Source of the DNA: Acanthosoma haemorrhoidale | Lineage: Eukaryota > Arthropoda > Insecta > Hemiptera > Acanthosomatidae | Assembly (NCBI GenBank): GCA_930367205.1 | Contig: OV884015.1 | Location: forward strand, 83,814,841 to 83,878,840 | DNA: 64,000 bases | Direction: 5' to 3' | Position numbers and translations under genes: made by a program | Notes under the pieces: model-generated | The model's database searches: none | What the model saw: only the letters and a program-made list of their open reading frames with translations | Told to the model about the DNA's origin: nothing | Shown here: in pieces, positions 11,089-29,167 of the stretch | Layout of the letters: the number at the start of each line of letters is the position of its first letter | How positions within the stretch are numbered: the first letter of the stretch is position 1

Positions 11089-13244
11089 TTTACGTGAATA
11101 AATTGACCATGTGCAAGGATTTCGTACAGTTTATTTCAATTTTCCATGTTGAATGTCATAAGGCTGATTAAAGTGTCACATAAATGAAGTTCGTTGCAAA
11201 TACGACTTTAATGACTTTAAGTAATAACAGATATTAGTCATGACGTAGATTTCTTCAATTCTATACCTCACTTAATGTGAGAGGACAATATTTATTTTTT
11301 AATTGAATGTAATTGATTGCTCATTCATTATTTTTATAAAGTTGTTTTTATTTTTATAACAAACATAACAACAAAGGTGCTCTCGCATGGTGTGAAATAT
11401 AACTAGGGGCATTGACAGATATGGATCATATGTAGAGCCATAACACATCTCTGTAAGGGATCTGATTGTAATTTTTTTTTTCCACAAAATAAATACAGCA
11501 GTCAGAAAATCATATTTATTGTTCTTTCGAAAGTTTCCCTTTTACATGCACCATAAGTTAATTTATTTGAATGTTAGGGAAGATTGGATTGAATATTATC
11601 TGTTGCGAGTACTGCTATATCTGCGTGGATATGTCAGAAGTAAAGATAATTTAACGTAATGGAGCAATAATCGAGCCGTGAGGGACCCCTATTTTAGCAA
11701 GTCTTATTAAGGAGGTCGCTGAAGCTTCACTGCACGGAAGTGGTACAAGAAGATTGCATTATCAAGAATTAAGTATGTGATGTGGTAGTAGCAGCCATAT
11801 TTTGAAGACAAGTCCTGTAGGACAAACTCGCTCGAAAGCCTGGGGTACATCAAGCAATGGTCCGGTCTCATATAACTTATTCTTGGAAGTTATATACATT
11901 ATGAATAATAATAACAGATTCATATTTAAAAATCTCGAATAGCTTCTGTGGTGTAATTTCAGGTAGCTTACTTTTCTTTTCACGATTTCTTTATTACTAA
12001 TAAATACCTTACGTATAGTTTAATTGTAGATGGAGACTCTCTAGTGTTAATTAAATACTCTAGCGTTAACACAGCCATTCTAGACGTTTCCTTAGAGAGG
12101 AGTCGATAAAACATGGAAGGCCTAAGCCCTTAGATACTTTGAGGACTACTTGGAGATGCCAGCTCGCCGAGAAGTTGCACGGCCATAAACATCCCACCAT
12201 TTACCTACCCTCTCTAGGGCCTACCAGCCGCCGAGGGTCTCAATCAAATTTAAGTTTATCTTTCTCAAAGTACGCTTCACCCTTAATTGCCCCTTTTGAT
12301 TCGATAAATTAACAGCAGTTCGTTTAAATATAATGGCTCATCATTCATTCTGAGTAGTTGCACCCATTTTGTCGAAGACGCTGCGAGCCTTGATTAAAGA
12401 TAGACATGACTAACGTTTAGTTAAATTAGCATCGCATGGCCAAATCCTATCCAGTCATTTATACTATAATCATTCAGTTGTGGCTAATTTACAAGGGTTG
12501 CTAATCAACAACGATGAAAACACGATAAGAATATCTCAGCTGGAAGAACACTTAACCCGGGATAAGTAGCGCTACTTTGTGTTGCTTGTAGGTAGGGCTT
12601 GGTTTCCCAGACGAACCCAATTGTTTTTAAGAATAAATGACATTTACAATTAAGAGTGAAATACATACCTGATGTGATTTATATACAAAATAAACAATAC
12701 CTTGGTTGATAGGAACAATCTTGTTTTAAAAAGAAAAAAAGTAATAATTTCATAAAACATAATTTTTACAATAAAGGAACTTTTATAATGATTGAATCTG
12801 ACTCAGTATGTAATCACAGATATTTTAAGTCACACTAGAACTAATATGAAACAAAATTTAAATGCTATTCACAGTCTGGAAGTAATTTATACACGTGCTT
12901 TACACTAATGGCCTTTCCGCATTTGCAGTAAGATTTTATTACATGGACAAAATGGACCATTTGTAATAATAGAATTTTTTAACTATTTATTTAAAATAAG
13001 AATTTCCAATATTTTGGTCATCTATGGTTTTGACAGTTCATTATATAATTCCATCAAGCATTTTCCCTTGGTAAATTGTTGGTTTGAAAAATTATGATTA
13101 TATATCACAACTATAACTAAGACTAGCTATAGTTCAAATGTTATAGAAAAACCAAGAGCCCATCTTTGTTTCTTTCTGGAGCAGCTATAATGCTGACACA
13201 TCCTATCAAAAACGTCTAAACCTCTATTCGTGTCGTACGTTATA
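11089..13244. other. No recognisable gene
   Basis: Open frames on the minus strand at 11299-11487 and 11762-11983 look like chance. A GC-richer patch at 12110-12250 has no assignable identity. Confidence 0.5.
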
Positions 13245-13360
13245 TAATGCTAAGAATATTGTAATGCTAATATTATATATAATGCTAAGAATATTGTAAT
13301 GCTAATATTATATATAATGTTAAGAATGTTGTAATGCTAATATTATATATAATGCTAAAA
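13245..13360. repeat. 35-bp tandem repeat, 3.3 copies
   Basis: Unit TAATGCTAAGAATATTGTAA plus TGCTAATATTATATA repeats at 13245, 13280 and 13315, with a partial copy at 13350. Copies one and two are identical. Copy three has two substitutions. TAATGCTAA occurs twice in each unit, so the unit may itself derive from a shorter duplication. Confidence 0.95.
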
Positions 13361-16300
13361 GTAGAAGGGGGTTGAGCAGAACTGTATACCAGCCTCGTGA
13401 CTTCATGGAAGGCACTGATATTTTTAGTTTTAGTGATATAGTAGTTTTTAACAACTACTAGACTATAGGGATTTCTTGAACATGCCAATTGTTTTATGAA
13501 AATTTAATTTACTTGATTTTTTCCTAGGTTAATTTTTTGAACCAAACAGTCTCTATTTCAATAGTTTTTATATCATATTTATAACAGTATTCTAGCACCA
13601 CCTTACTCAAAAATGTATTTATTTAATTTAAATGGCCGAATGCCTTCATGATCAATAATGACTATTCGTGTTTGTTCTTTTCTTGTACCAACCTCATTAC
13701 AATCCAGAATTGTCTTCTTAACAAAAAAACAACTAGTGAACTTGTTAATCGCAACATTATCATCACCGATATTGATCCTTTCTCCATTTGATTTTTTATT
13801 TCTCGGATTGTAAAGGAACTCATAATATTATTTTAATATAGAAATTTGTTTTTTGTCTAAAATTCCCTCGAAGTTTTTTATTGTACTGCCACTACCATAC
13901 AGATAGATAGTAAAAACTTTGGAAAGATGTAAGGATATCAGCTGTCTCTCTGCTCTTTGTTGCGTCGAGCTTACTTATTGTTGCATACATAATTTGTACA
14001 TGAAATGAGCTAATGTATTTAAATAGGTAAAACTAAATACTAGTTGAGCACACAGCTCTCAGTGGAAGGTAAATAAGGTTTTCTTAAAGTGTGCTGTTTT
14101 CAGTTGCAATGAAATTGTAACAGAGCAACAATCTCGTTTTGGTACTGTTAAAAAAAAATACGATTATCAAAAGAAAATAGAGTTTATACAGTTGAATACG
14201 ACATCGGAAGAACAGCAGATTGTTCTTATAGAAGATATAACTGGAAAAAGGGATGTTGTACTGATATGTTATTATTTCAGGGGTTGATGTCAAATGCAGG
14301 ACTGGAAAGGGTTCGTTCGTCTAGATCAGCTTCATGAATAACGCAGCCCAGCAACTTTTCCATTTCCACTTGTTGGTTAAGTCACTATTCCCTTTGTACT
14401 CAACATCAGTATTGTCTCATGCCCAACACTGTTCAAACTTAGTTTTCACGCTCAAAATATTTTTCAAAATTATACATTATAAAAAGAATGAGGCAAATTT
14501 TTAAATAGTTCAATATCACCTTATTTTTTTCTCTCAAGATAGCCACCTTAACCAAATCGTCTTTCAGAAACATATGCAATATAGTACATCATTTAACAAT
14601 TAATTCACAATAGGGTAAATTGGATATGTATAAAAATAAAAATTATTCGAAAGTTCTTATTGAACACTTACCATTTTTACATTATGTTCAGTAAGCCACT
14701 TGCTATTACTTGCCTGAATATCCAAATCCGGCAATTATAACTAAAAGTGATAATTATAACGTTATACATGACTTTTCTAGACCGTATATCTTTTGATTTG
14801 CTGCAGTTAAGAGAGGAGGTAACGCTTGAGCTCGTGGTAGCCATCCAAAAATATTAAACTACAAATATCTTCTTTATCTCCGTTATTAATAATCTTGTAT
14901 AATTTTTGTTTTCATTTCAAAATCTTGACAGTTTTATTTAGTTATTATTACTGTTATTTATTACTTTCTTCTTCACGTAAGACTGCATGTATAAATTCAT
15001 TCTAAAATTGTATACGAATAATGTTTTGTTTGCACGTCTTTACATGTGTGTAATTTACTCTATGAGAGAATATAGTAAAAAGTAAGTTAGGCTATACTCC
15101 CAACGGCTGACGCCAAAATAAAAGTTGATTTATTAACCTATAATAGATTTAATTGTGCACTGTTCTTTTATTTCCTTCAAACTTTAATTCCATGTACTCT
15201 TTATACTTATTTATTAATTTTTATTTGTATGTTTGAATTTTTCCTATTATATTTTATTTTTTTATTTAATAATAACTACTTACTGCAGTTTACTATTACG
15301 TATTATCTGGTAAAACGAAATTAATGCTATTTTAAATTTAATTGAAGTGAGATGTGCTTTTTTGAAATAAAAAATATACTTTGTTTCTTCCTCGACCAAT
15401 AATTGCATACTGCAGTATTATATCTTCGTATTTTTTTTTAAGGGCATGTCAACCACAAACACGTCTATGATTGGCCATACCATTGTTCCCAAATGGCTAA
15501 TGAAACCCTACCTATGTTATCTTTATGGAAGTGTTTTGTTTTGATTTTATGTCAGGGAAGAATTTCTGTGTTAGACTAGCATTATTTAACTTTTCTTTAT
15601 TTCATCACATTTCCTCACTGTATGCTGTACACACTTCCGTCTATGTATATATAATTATGTTATAATATCTCCAGTAAGATGAAATATACCAACATTATAT
15701 ACTTTTGGAGTAATATTACTGATTAATAATACGTATAAACAATTATTTAAATATGCATACTTAAATTATTAACGATTCACCTACAATCATGTTATAATGA
15801 AAGAAATCTCTTATCATTTTAATATCACCAATTTATTGTTGATTATTATAACTACAATATTAAAATCGTGAGAATTGTCAAGATCTAATAAATATTTGAT
15901 ATTCGGTGCTGGTGTACATCTGGCACTACATGCACGGACGGTTCCCCAAGTTGAACTTGGTGCGGCCGAGATAAGGGTATTCGTTTCTTAGACCCTTGAT
16001 GCATTGCTTTTTTTCTTTGGAAATATGTTTAATATTTAAATAGTAACTTGTTCAATGCTAACAAGTTACTGCTTTAGTTTAGTATTTAACATATAATAGG
16101 GATTAACGATATAACTAAAGTCGATCTATGGGCTACTTCGATGCTGCTTGGAGAAACAAGGCAAACAGAGACTTTGATACCGTCAGAAGACCGAATATAT
16201 CTAATTTTTATCTGGGAATCTATTTATTTTAAGTAAAATCCGAAATAGATATTTCTCCTGCTCTGCCTGCATGTCTATTAGAGTGAGGGAAATGGAGGTT

Positions 16301-17154
16301 TGCCTTCACCATAAAAATATTTACTTGTAGTTTCCACCTGAATATGCAACATATTGAATGATCATTAATTAACCAAACATCTAATAATTGAAAAATAAAC
16401 ATGTCTTCTATAAACATGAATAATGTGCTTAATTGGCGTTCTGAATAAAAAAAAAAAACTGATGATTTTGTGCTATTAAAGATAATTATTACATAAGTTT
16501 CCCTAAAAATCTGTGGCGAATCGTTCAATAATGAACGCTTTTGTCCTGCAGGGTATTTCGATTTCATGAAAGTTGTCATGCCTTGTATACATTCTTTAGA
16601 ATGCCTTGTTGTTATTTTTAATAGGCTGGTATCCGCTTCTCTTAGTTAAGTTTTAAAATGGGTAGTTATTAGCCAATATTTCAACGTATTTTTTTCTTAT
16701 TTCCTTCAGAAAAAAAATTACAAAACAAAGTTTACCTCTAACTGATCTGAAATCTCTTTATTTAAAGTTGGACAAATCAGTCAAAAAGAGGTAACCCATA
16801 TGAAAATTCTCCCCTCAAAGGTAAATTTAACAAACTTTAAACTTCCAACTAAATATAAGAAATATATTTTTCAAATGCTGGATGAGGCAATGTTCAGTGA
16901 AATATACATTTTCCCTTGCACCGGTTGTCTGCTTTTTGACCCAACGTCTTGTAATAGACTTTTTGGATCATGTTATTACGGTTTTCGTCACATACTAGAC
17001 TGAAGAATATCGAGTAGCGTTATTTACAAGTTACATTTGGTATTGGATGCATTAGGATATAAAAAAAGTCAAAGGGTCGAAAAAGGTGGCCGGCAAAAAA
17101 TTAAAATTAATTTGATTCTTTAAATGAATTCTCAGTTTGGGACCGAGATTAAGT
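13361..17154. other. Long AT-rich stretch, no gene recognised
   Basis: No transposon protein motif, RNA gene or tandem repeat was recognised. A minus-strand 116-codon frame at 16229-16579 lacks any family signature and is probably chance. Confidence 0.5.
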
Positions 17155-17480
17155 ATGTTATATCCTAGTGTGTGGCTGAGCTCGTCGTCCAACTAGTCTG
17201 AAATTTGGACGGGCTGGGATATATGCGGGGCACGCAGCGAGCTTGGCAGCAGATATAATTGGTGAAGGGTCAGGTAGACCAACCAGATTATTGGAGCCGG
17301 CAGCAATGTCCTGCCACAACATGGTGCAGCCGCTGCAATTCCGCCCACTAGGCCTGGGACAACAAGCGAATGTTGTTCTTTCAATTAGTCTGCTTAGATA
17401 GACTGTCTTGGCTCCCCGCTAACCTAGTTCTGGGCTGTCCCATCTCCAAGTGCGCTAGGCTACGACTCTCATCAGATGTC
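17155..17480 (-). other. GC-richer island with open minus-strand frames
   Basis: About 17160-17480 is much more GC-rich than the flanks. Two overlapping minus-strand frames are open through most of it. One carries Cys pairs followed by a Pro-rich segment. Neither is recognised. It could be a decayed transposon, a pseudogene fragment or an exon. Confidence 0.2.
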
Positions 17481-17754
17481 ACATTTTATGTCATTCGATT
17501 TATGATGAAATATCTATATTATATTATAATTAATATAACATCCTGTGTGTTCTACAATAGTAGCCGTACGAATGATCTGACATTTCAAATATGAAGTGGC
17601 CAAGGGAAAAACAGAATAACGCCATTTTTTGTAACTTTTGTGAGTTTGGTCCAATAAGAGATACCAATCAAAAAGTGTGTACGCCTAATTTTTAAATAAA
17701 AATAAATACATGGTGAGGGGAAAACAATATAATTGCCGGGTTATATATTATAAT

Positions 17755-17865
17755 ATATTTAATAATATTGTTCATTATTGTGCTAAAATTACAATCTGCC
17801 TTCTTTTTTATTAGGCAATAAGTAATTAAGATAAATGCTCTCATTCATACCATATTATGATATAT
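17755..17865 (-). mobile_element. Jockey-type LINE 3' end (family A)
   Basis: On the minus strand this matches the 3' untranslated tail of the LINE copies at 41.5, 57.9 and 62.6 kb: GGTATGAATGAG, TTACTTATTGCC, GGCAGATTGTAATTTTAGC, then ACAATAA. Only the tail is present. The hairpin loop near the end is enlarged by an A-rich insertion. Confidence 0.75.
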
Positions 17866-19111
17866 AACAAAATAATAAAATATACATTAAAACAATATAA
17901 ATTTGGGGAAGAACTGTCTAAATCCTTAACCGGTGTAGGTAAAAACCTCTCTCCTTTATTTTATTTATTGTATACACCCGTGTTTTATTTTTTATGTGTA
18001 CTCAAACGTTTTAACAATATAGATCTTTTTTTTTCGTTCTTCTAAAAATAATTAAAAAAATGGAGTTTTTATCCATATTAAAGAGTGTTTAATATATTTT
18101 AAGCAACTACTTTAACTACTTATGTTTTGTTAAGGTATAATCACTAAGAAGTCGGTCTCATTTTTTTTAACATTTATAAAAAGTAAAGCAGTGATTTCAT
18201 ATTTAAAGTTCTGTCATACAATAAGTTTAATTTAAAATGTATTTACGTCAAGTACAAAAAGACTAAATTTTAGATCAAACCTCTGATTTTATATTGGTCA
18301 TAAAATTTTCAAAGCACTTTTTTAAAAATCGTAGATTGGCACTTATCTTCCTTTGTTTTGAAAAATAACTCTATTTTTTTTTGTTAGATCATGATTAAAG
18401 ATCATAGTTGCTGATTATTGAACAAACAACTGCGTTTTGTTTATGTAATGTACTCATTATAAATACACATAAATAGACATCAACCAAAGAACATAACGAT
18501 GTGTACATGCGTCGGATTCAATATATGTTTGTTATATTCACTTAAGCACTTCATCACCTTTTGTTTGTAGAAAAATGGACGCCCCCGATGTTTACGTTAC
18601 CATCAAAAATAAATGTCGTAAGTTATGAAAAATATATCTATAGCTAACCTTAAAATCAGAAGCTGTACATTTAAACAGATACCGTAACCTTTCGTATGTC
18701 ATTCAGTGGGTCCGTCTGCATGATCCTTGATTACTGTATTATTGATTCGATCTGAAATGTTCAAGGTAGGTTCAAAATCACCTAGGGATAAAACTATATA
18801 TTTTAGTATCTACAAATCAAACATGAGCAAATTTAGCACTCGAATCCATTAATTACTTAGCCTAATTTATTACTTACTAGGCCGATTTATCAGCCATTTT
18901 ATTTTTCATAGCACGAAGATTTATAATACTGCAAATTGCTGAAAGATGTATTTTGGTTATGAAAAGCTTCTTTACGCTAGTGCAGACCACTTTCACGCGT
19001 ATTAAAGGCCATAACTTTTAGTGACCGGGACAATCAACTTGGAGTGCGAATGCTGGATATACAGGATATTCACAGTTACCCGCACGCCCTCGCACTGTCT
19101 GTCCCTGACAC
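17866..19111. other. AT-rich stretch, no gene recognised
   Basis: Nothing beyond chance open frames before the (CT)n tract. Confidence 0.5.
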
Positions 19112-19283
<172 letters not shown>

Positions 19284-19284
19284 T

Positions 19285-19340
19285 CCAATCCGTACTCAGT
19301 TGATGAGAGAGTAGTATCGAGGCCAGCCTGGTGCTAGCCA
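19285..19340 (+). promoter_or_regulatory. Candidate core promoter with TCAGT initiator
   Basis: TCAGT at 19296-19300 matches the arthropod initiator core and lies about 20 bp after a long CT/GAGA tract. GC-rich sequence follows. No TATA box is visible and the downstream element position (19325-19329, AGCCT) matches poorly. The motif is short and could occur by chance. Confidence 0.35.
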
Positions 19341-19832
19341 GCTACCTGAGCCGCGTTACAAAGCTAGAGCACCTGTCTCTAGTCGTCGTGGTCACACTAC
19401 ACATCGTTGCCGAATGCTAAGTCGGGAAGATATCACCCCTCTGGTGGCAGTGGACGAGGACGGGTCGAAAATCAATCGGACCTGTTTGATAATCGGCGTA
19501 ATGAACCCTAGGGGTTGTGTGGGGCCGGGCGAGGACTGCCGAAGATTGCCGAGCGCCACCGCTCGGGGACCGACCGCCGCCAGTCGGGTCTGTTCCGCGC
19601 TCGCGTGTGCTCTCTTGTCCTCTGTTCGTCGTGCGCTCCTGTTGTCTCTTGTCGTCTTCGTTCGCGCCCTTCTGTCTGTCTTTTGTGCTCGTGTTTCTAG
19701 CTGTACTATTCGCAAAACTTCACACTACTGAACTTGGCAAAGAAACAACTAGCTTTATTGTTAATAGTGGATTAAATTAGTCGGTTTATATGAATAAATA
19801 AAAACCATTGTTGAAGTTTTTCGTTATTTTTG
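19300..19832 (+). other. Candidate untranslated first exon ending at a GGTAAGT donor
   Basis: From the initiator to about 19730 the sequence is strongly GC- and CpG-rich, unlike nearly all of the window. It then turns AT-rich and reaches TG|GTAAGT (intron would start at 19833), a consensus splice donor. Frames of 87-107 codons are open here on both strands, as expected for GC-rich DNA, and none is recognised. The 3' part belongs to a tandem array, so exon and repeat explanations compete. Confidence 0.3.
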
Positions 19833-20830
19833 GTAAGTATTTGATGCCCATCTAGCATGTATTCAATGTAATTGATATTCCCACATGATGTGTAAACCTT
19901 AAGCACTTAACGCATTCATATAAAAAGAAAATACTGACTAATATAAATTACGGAAATAAATAGTTAACATCACCAATAGGACTTACCTATAAATTATTTT
20001 GAATCTTTTATTATTATAATAGAGTAAATAAGGTAGATAAATGATACAGATTCATGAAAAATATAAACATATCATTATGCTTCAATTACCGTACCGTATT
20101 ACATTGTCTTCGTTTTGCCTTCTCCTACATGTCTCTTGTACTTTTTTGATGGCTTCATACCTAGATTTGACAAACGAAATTATCGCATTATGACCACCAG
20201 TGGATCAAATTGCCCAATTTTTATAATTAAAAATGATGTTCGTGTTTTTAGCACGTTTGTACCGTGACGAATATTATTTGGTAATGTCTAAATTTCAAGC
20301 AGTTATCACATTCGTATCAAAATAATTAACTAATATTTTGGACCAATAATGAAAATGCTTATATAGTTAACGTAAGTAATAGAATTTGCCTGAAAATATA
20401 TCTATTCACAACCCATGTATTTTTACAGAGAAGAATCAAGTTACGATTCGTTGGAAACAGAAACTTACTATCGTAACTTACGACGAGTTATGTACCCATA
20501 TTTTTGTTGTCTCTTGTCATTTTCATTTGTTTAATGTTTGTCTTTTGGCTCGTGTGATATAAACAATCCTGGACATCTCGTAGAAACAACCCGCTGTGTT
20601 GTTAATAATGGATTTTGTGATTTAAATATATAAAACGGAATTCTCCAAGTTTATATTATTTATGGTAAGTTTTTATGTGCATCGAGCCCCATATTTACAA
20701 TATTATTTATATTGGTTTATAATTTAATCATTCAAGAAAATCAGTATTCAATACAATAATATTAATAATATATATGTGCATTTTGTTATCAATGCCATTC
20801 GCATGTAAATTCATATTCAGTGGCAATACG
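19641..20830 (+). repeat. Three-unit diverged tandem array (about 400-430 bp units)
   Basis: Unit 1 starts at 19641, unit 2 near 20102 and unit 3 at 20506. Units 1 and 3 share GTTGTCTCTTGTC, GTCTTTTG, CTCGTGT, GAAACAAC, TTGTTAATA and TGGATT in the same order. Both end at TGGTAAGT (GT at 19833 and 20665). The next part of unit 1 (19850-20000) aligns with 20247-20400 in unit 2. Unit 2 lacks about 30 bp including the donor. Unit 1 is the most GC-rich, the others are AT-shifted. The array may be an old satellite, a repeated retroelement end or duplicated first exons. Confidence 0.65.
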
Positions 20831-26790
<5,960 letters not shown>

Positions 26791-26877
26791 TATATATACA
26801 CAGACCACGCCTCTCACGGATCACTGCTCCATTCTAGTCTATCAAACACGGGTCTGTGTTTTTTCCACCATGTAAGT
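26791..26877 (+). promoter_or_regulatory. Donor-like site shortly after the CT tract
   Basis: CCACCAT|GTAAGT at 26865-26877 (GT at 26872) is a strong splice-donor match 80 bp after the microsatellite. This resembles the CT tract, exon-like segment and GTAAGT order near 19.3-19.8 kb. No initiator as clear as TCAGT is seen. A single donor motif is weak evidence. Confidence 0.25.
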
Positions 26878-27133
26878 TCAACTGAAAAGACGCTGGGGTC
26901 TCGGTAGCTACATTGTTCAATTATTTCGTTTTGTTACCAACGGAATGAGGGGCTCTACTTTCAAAACATTTATGGAGTGATTGGATAAGCCTCACATTTG
27001 TTAATTGACCTCCCCCCTTACTTTTACTTTTAACTTTATAAACTTTTAGGTTTATAGCATAATCATGCATTTCGCTATGCCGACTGCAGTGGCATGTCTA
27101 CAGTAAAATAACAACGCCTCCCCACAATTTTTC

Positions 27134-27314
27134 TTTTATTTTAAAATACCTACTTACTTTCACAATGCCATTTTCATGTCGAGTTTTGATCTCAGTCAGT
27201 GATTGACAGCCGTTAAGGTGAGCTCAGCTAACTCAGATTTTTGTCTGGCCTAGCCATAGCTACGTAGGATTGGCACTGTGAATTGGTGAAAGCACTCTTC
27301 ATTTTAAAATAAAA
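27134..27314. mobile_element. Possible MITE with 14-bp terminal repeats
   Basis: TTTTATTTTAAAAT (27134-27147) is mirrored as ATTTTAAAATAAAA (27301-27314). Further inside, CTTTCAC and TGCCA on the left have inverted counterparts on the right (27271-27292). Total length is about 180 bp. The outer repeats are low-complexity, so this could be chance. Confidence 0.35.
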
Positions 27315-28998
27315 TAAAAACTTTTGTAAGAGGAGAGAAAATAGATTGTTTTTATTTCATTATAGCTTAATGCTTAATTTTTTTTCCGTAAGTTTAATGA
27401 CTGTCATTGACTTATGAACTGCCAATGAAATATTTTTATTGACACTAAGATTGAAAAGCAGTTTCTCCAGAGCGCCCTTTGATTGATATGTTTTGTCACG
27501 GGTTTATCATCATGGGATCACCTATCATCATGACTCTTTTACATGAATATTATTAAAAATAATTTGTCAATCATCTCATTTTAATGAATTTTCAAATTAT
27601 AGCGCGCTAAAGCAACAATACGCATATTACATGCTATTAATCAGTTAGCCGATTTATTTAATTTGGTACACACTCTACACAATGTTTAAGATTGTTTTAC
27701 CAAATAATCACTCAAGAACCAGTTAATTAATCGTACTTTATAATTTTTCATGGAATCATCTTTAACTCGCAACATATTCTGCATCATTGTATAACGTGGT
27801 ATGAGTTTCAGATTACTAAAGCGGATTCCCCAAATATATTAAATTATTATTATTCAGGACGCTGAGATATTTAATTTGGTACCTCATTCAATAAGATAGA
27901 CTAATTGCCATGCAATGTAATTAATTAAAATATAGTTCTTAATAATAGCAATAACGTTAAAATTATATTTGTACTTTTTCAGGCAATCAAGTGGCGCTTC
28001 AAAAGAAAATTTCATGTGTAGATCTAGTTACTCAAATATTTCAGGGGTGACCGACGTTTGGGTGAAACATTGAGGTTTCTTAAGGGTCTATGGTATATAG
28101 AAAACAAGTTCTGGGGCTACGCCTCCTATGAATAACATAAAGATACAAATAAATAAATCCAACTGTAGCTAATAAAAAAAAAGCAATATATCGCAACAAA
28201 AAATCATCAGCCAAAAAATAGTTTAAATAAAAAATAAATTATGATACACATTTAAATTAAAAAAAAATATATATCTTTTATAAGGTGACATGTAATGGTT
28301 TAATTGCTAAATGTTGATTATTGTCAACATTATAAACTATATATAATAATTCAACCCTATATTCCCACTAATCAATGGTTCACCCACAAGTTTTTTTCAG
28401 AAGCTTATAACAACATTTTCTAGTAGTTACAATACTTGCCTAGGTGCCCCTAGGCTCAACCCTTGGTAGACTCTCGCTACCTTCCTGATTCCATCCGCCT
28501 TTTTAGGCATTCCACACCCTATATCCTTCTCATACATCCTTCAAATGGGGGACTCCCCTTAGTGAAAGGCACTCATTAGCCCAAAATAATTTTTCTCTAC
28601 TTTTCCCACACCCTATTTTTATAAATTTGAGAGCTAAGGAAAAAAAAAAAAGTTACAATACTGCTTAAGAAGCAGCGTCTCAAGTATTTGATATTATTAG
28701 TTGTTAGTATCTCATATATTATTAGTTGAGTAACATTGTTTATAAATTATTATTACTAGTTATGGCAGCGTAGGCTAATGAAAGTGATTGTGTCTGTAAT
28801 AAATATACTTATGGTATAATAAGTATACTTATAGTCAGACAGACCGGTTGGCTTATTATTCACTTGTAACGGTTTTTGGTTTTGAAAGAAAATCAGGTGA
28901 AAGAAGATCCCTGAAAATAGCGGAGTTTGTTTGTGATTGATATTTAGTGACTGTCTAATTCATTGATTTAAGTGACTCCCACTATAATTAATAATTCA

Positions 28999-29028
28999 AT
29001 TATTATTATTATTATTTATTATTATTAC
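28999..29028. repeat. (TTA)n microsatellite
   Basis: Short run of ATT/TTA repeats, about 30 bp. Confidence 0.8.
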
Positions 29029-29090
29029 TCATCAAAGTTACAGAAACACGCCTACATAACGTAGGACATTTATTATTTTGTTGCGTTGTT

Positions 29091-29167
29091 AAGGTTTGAC
29101 CTAATTGTCAGAAACATCGTTATGTTTAATTAGGTATGGTATAGAATTGGAAATTAGGTCAAACCTT
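29091..29167. repeat. 16-bp perfect inverted repeat
   Basis: AAGGTTTGACCTAATT (29091-29106) and its exact reverse complement (29152-29167) flank 45 bp. This is a fold-back unit of 77 bp. An extra AGGTCAAA follows on the right. Possibly the remains of a MITE. Confidence 0.75.

Noticed and set aside
15946..15960. CCAAGTTGAACTTGG short inverted repeat
   Set aside because: Seven-base arms with a one-base centre are expected by chance in a window of this size.
16229..16579. 116-codon minus-strand open frame
   Set aside because: AT-driven composition, no family motif, no splice or promoter signal. Length is compatible with chance in 64 kb.
28100..28250. GGGGCTACGCCTCC followed by AAATAAA-rich DNA, resembling the end of the LINE at 34.3 kb
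   Set aside because: Similarity is confined to a short motif and A-rich low-complexity sequence.
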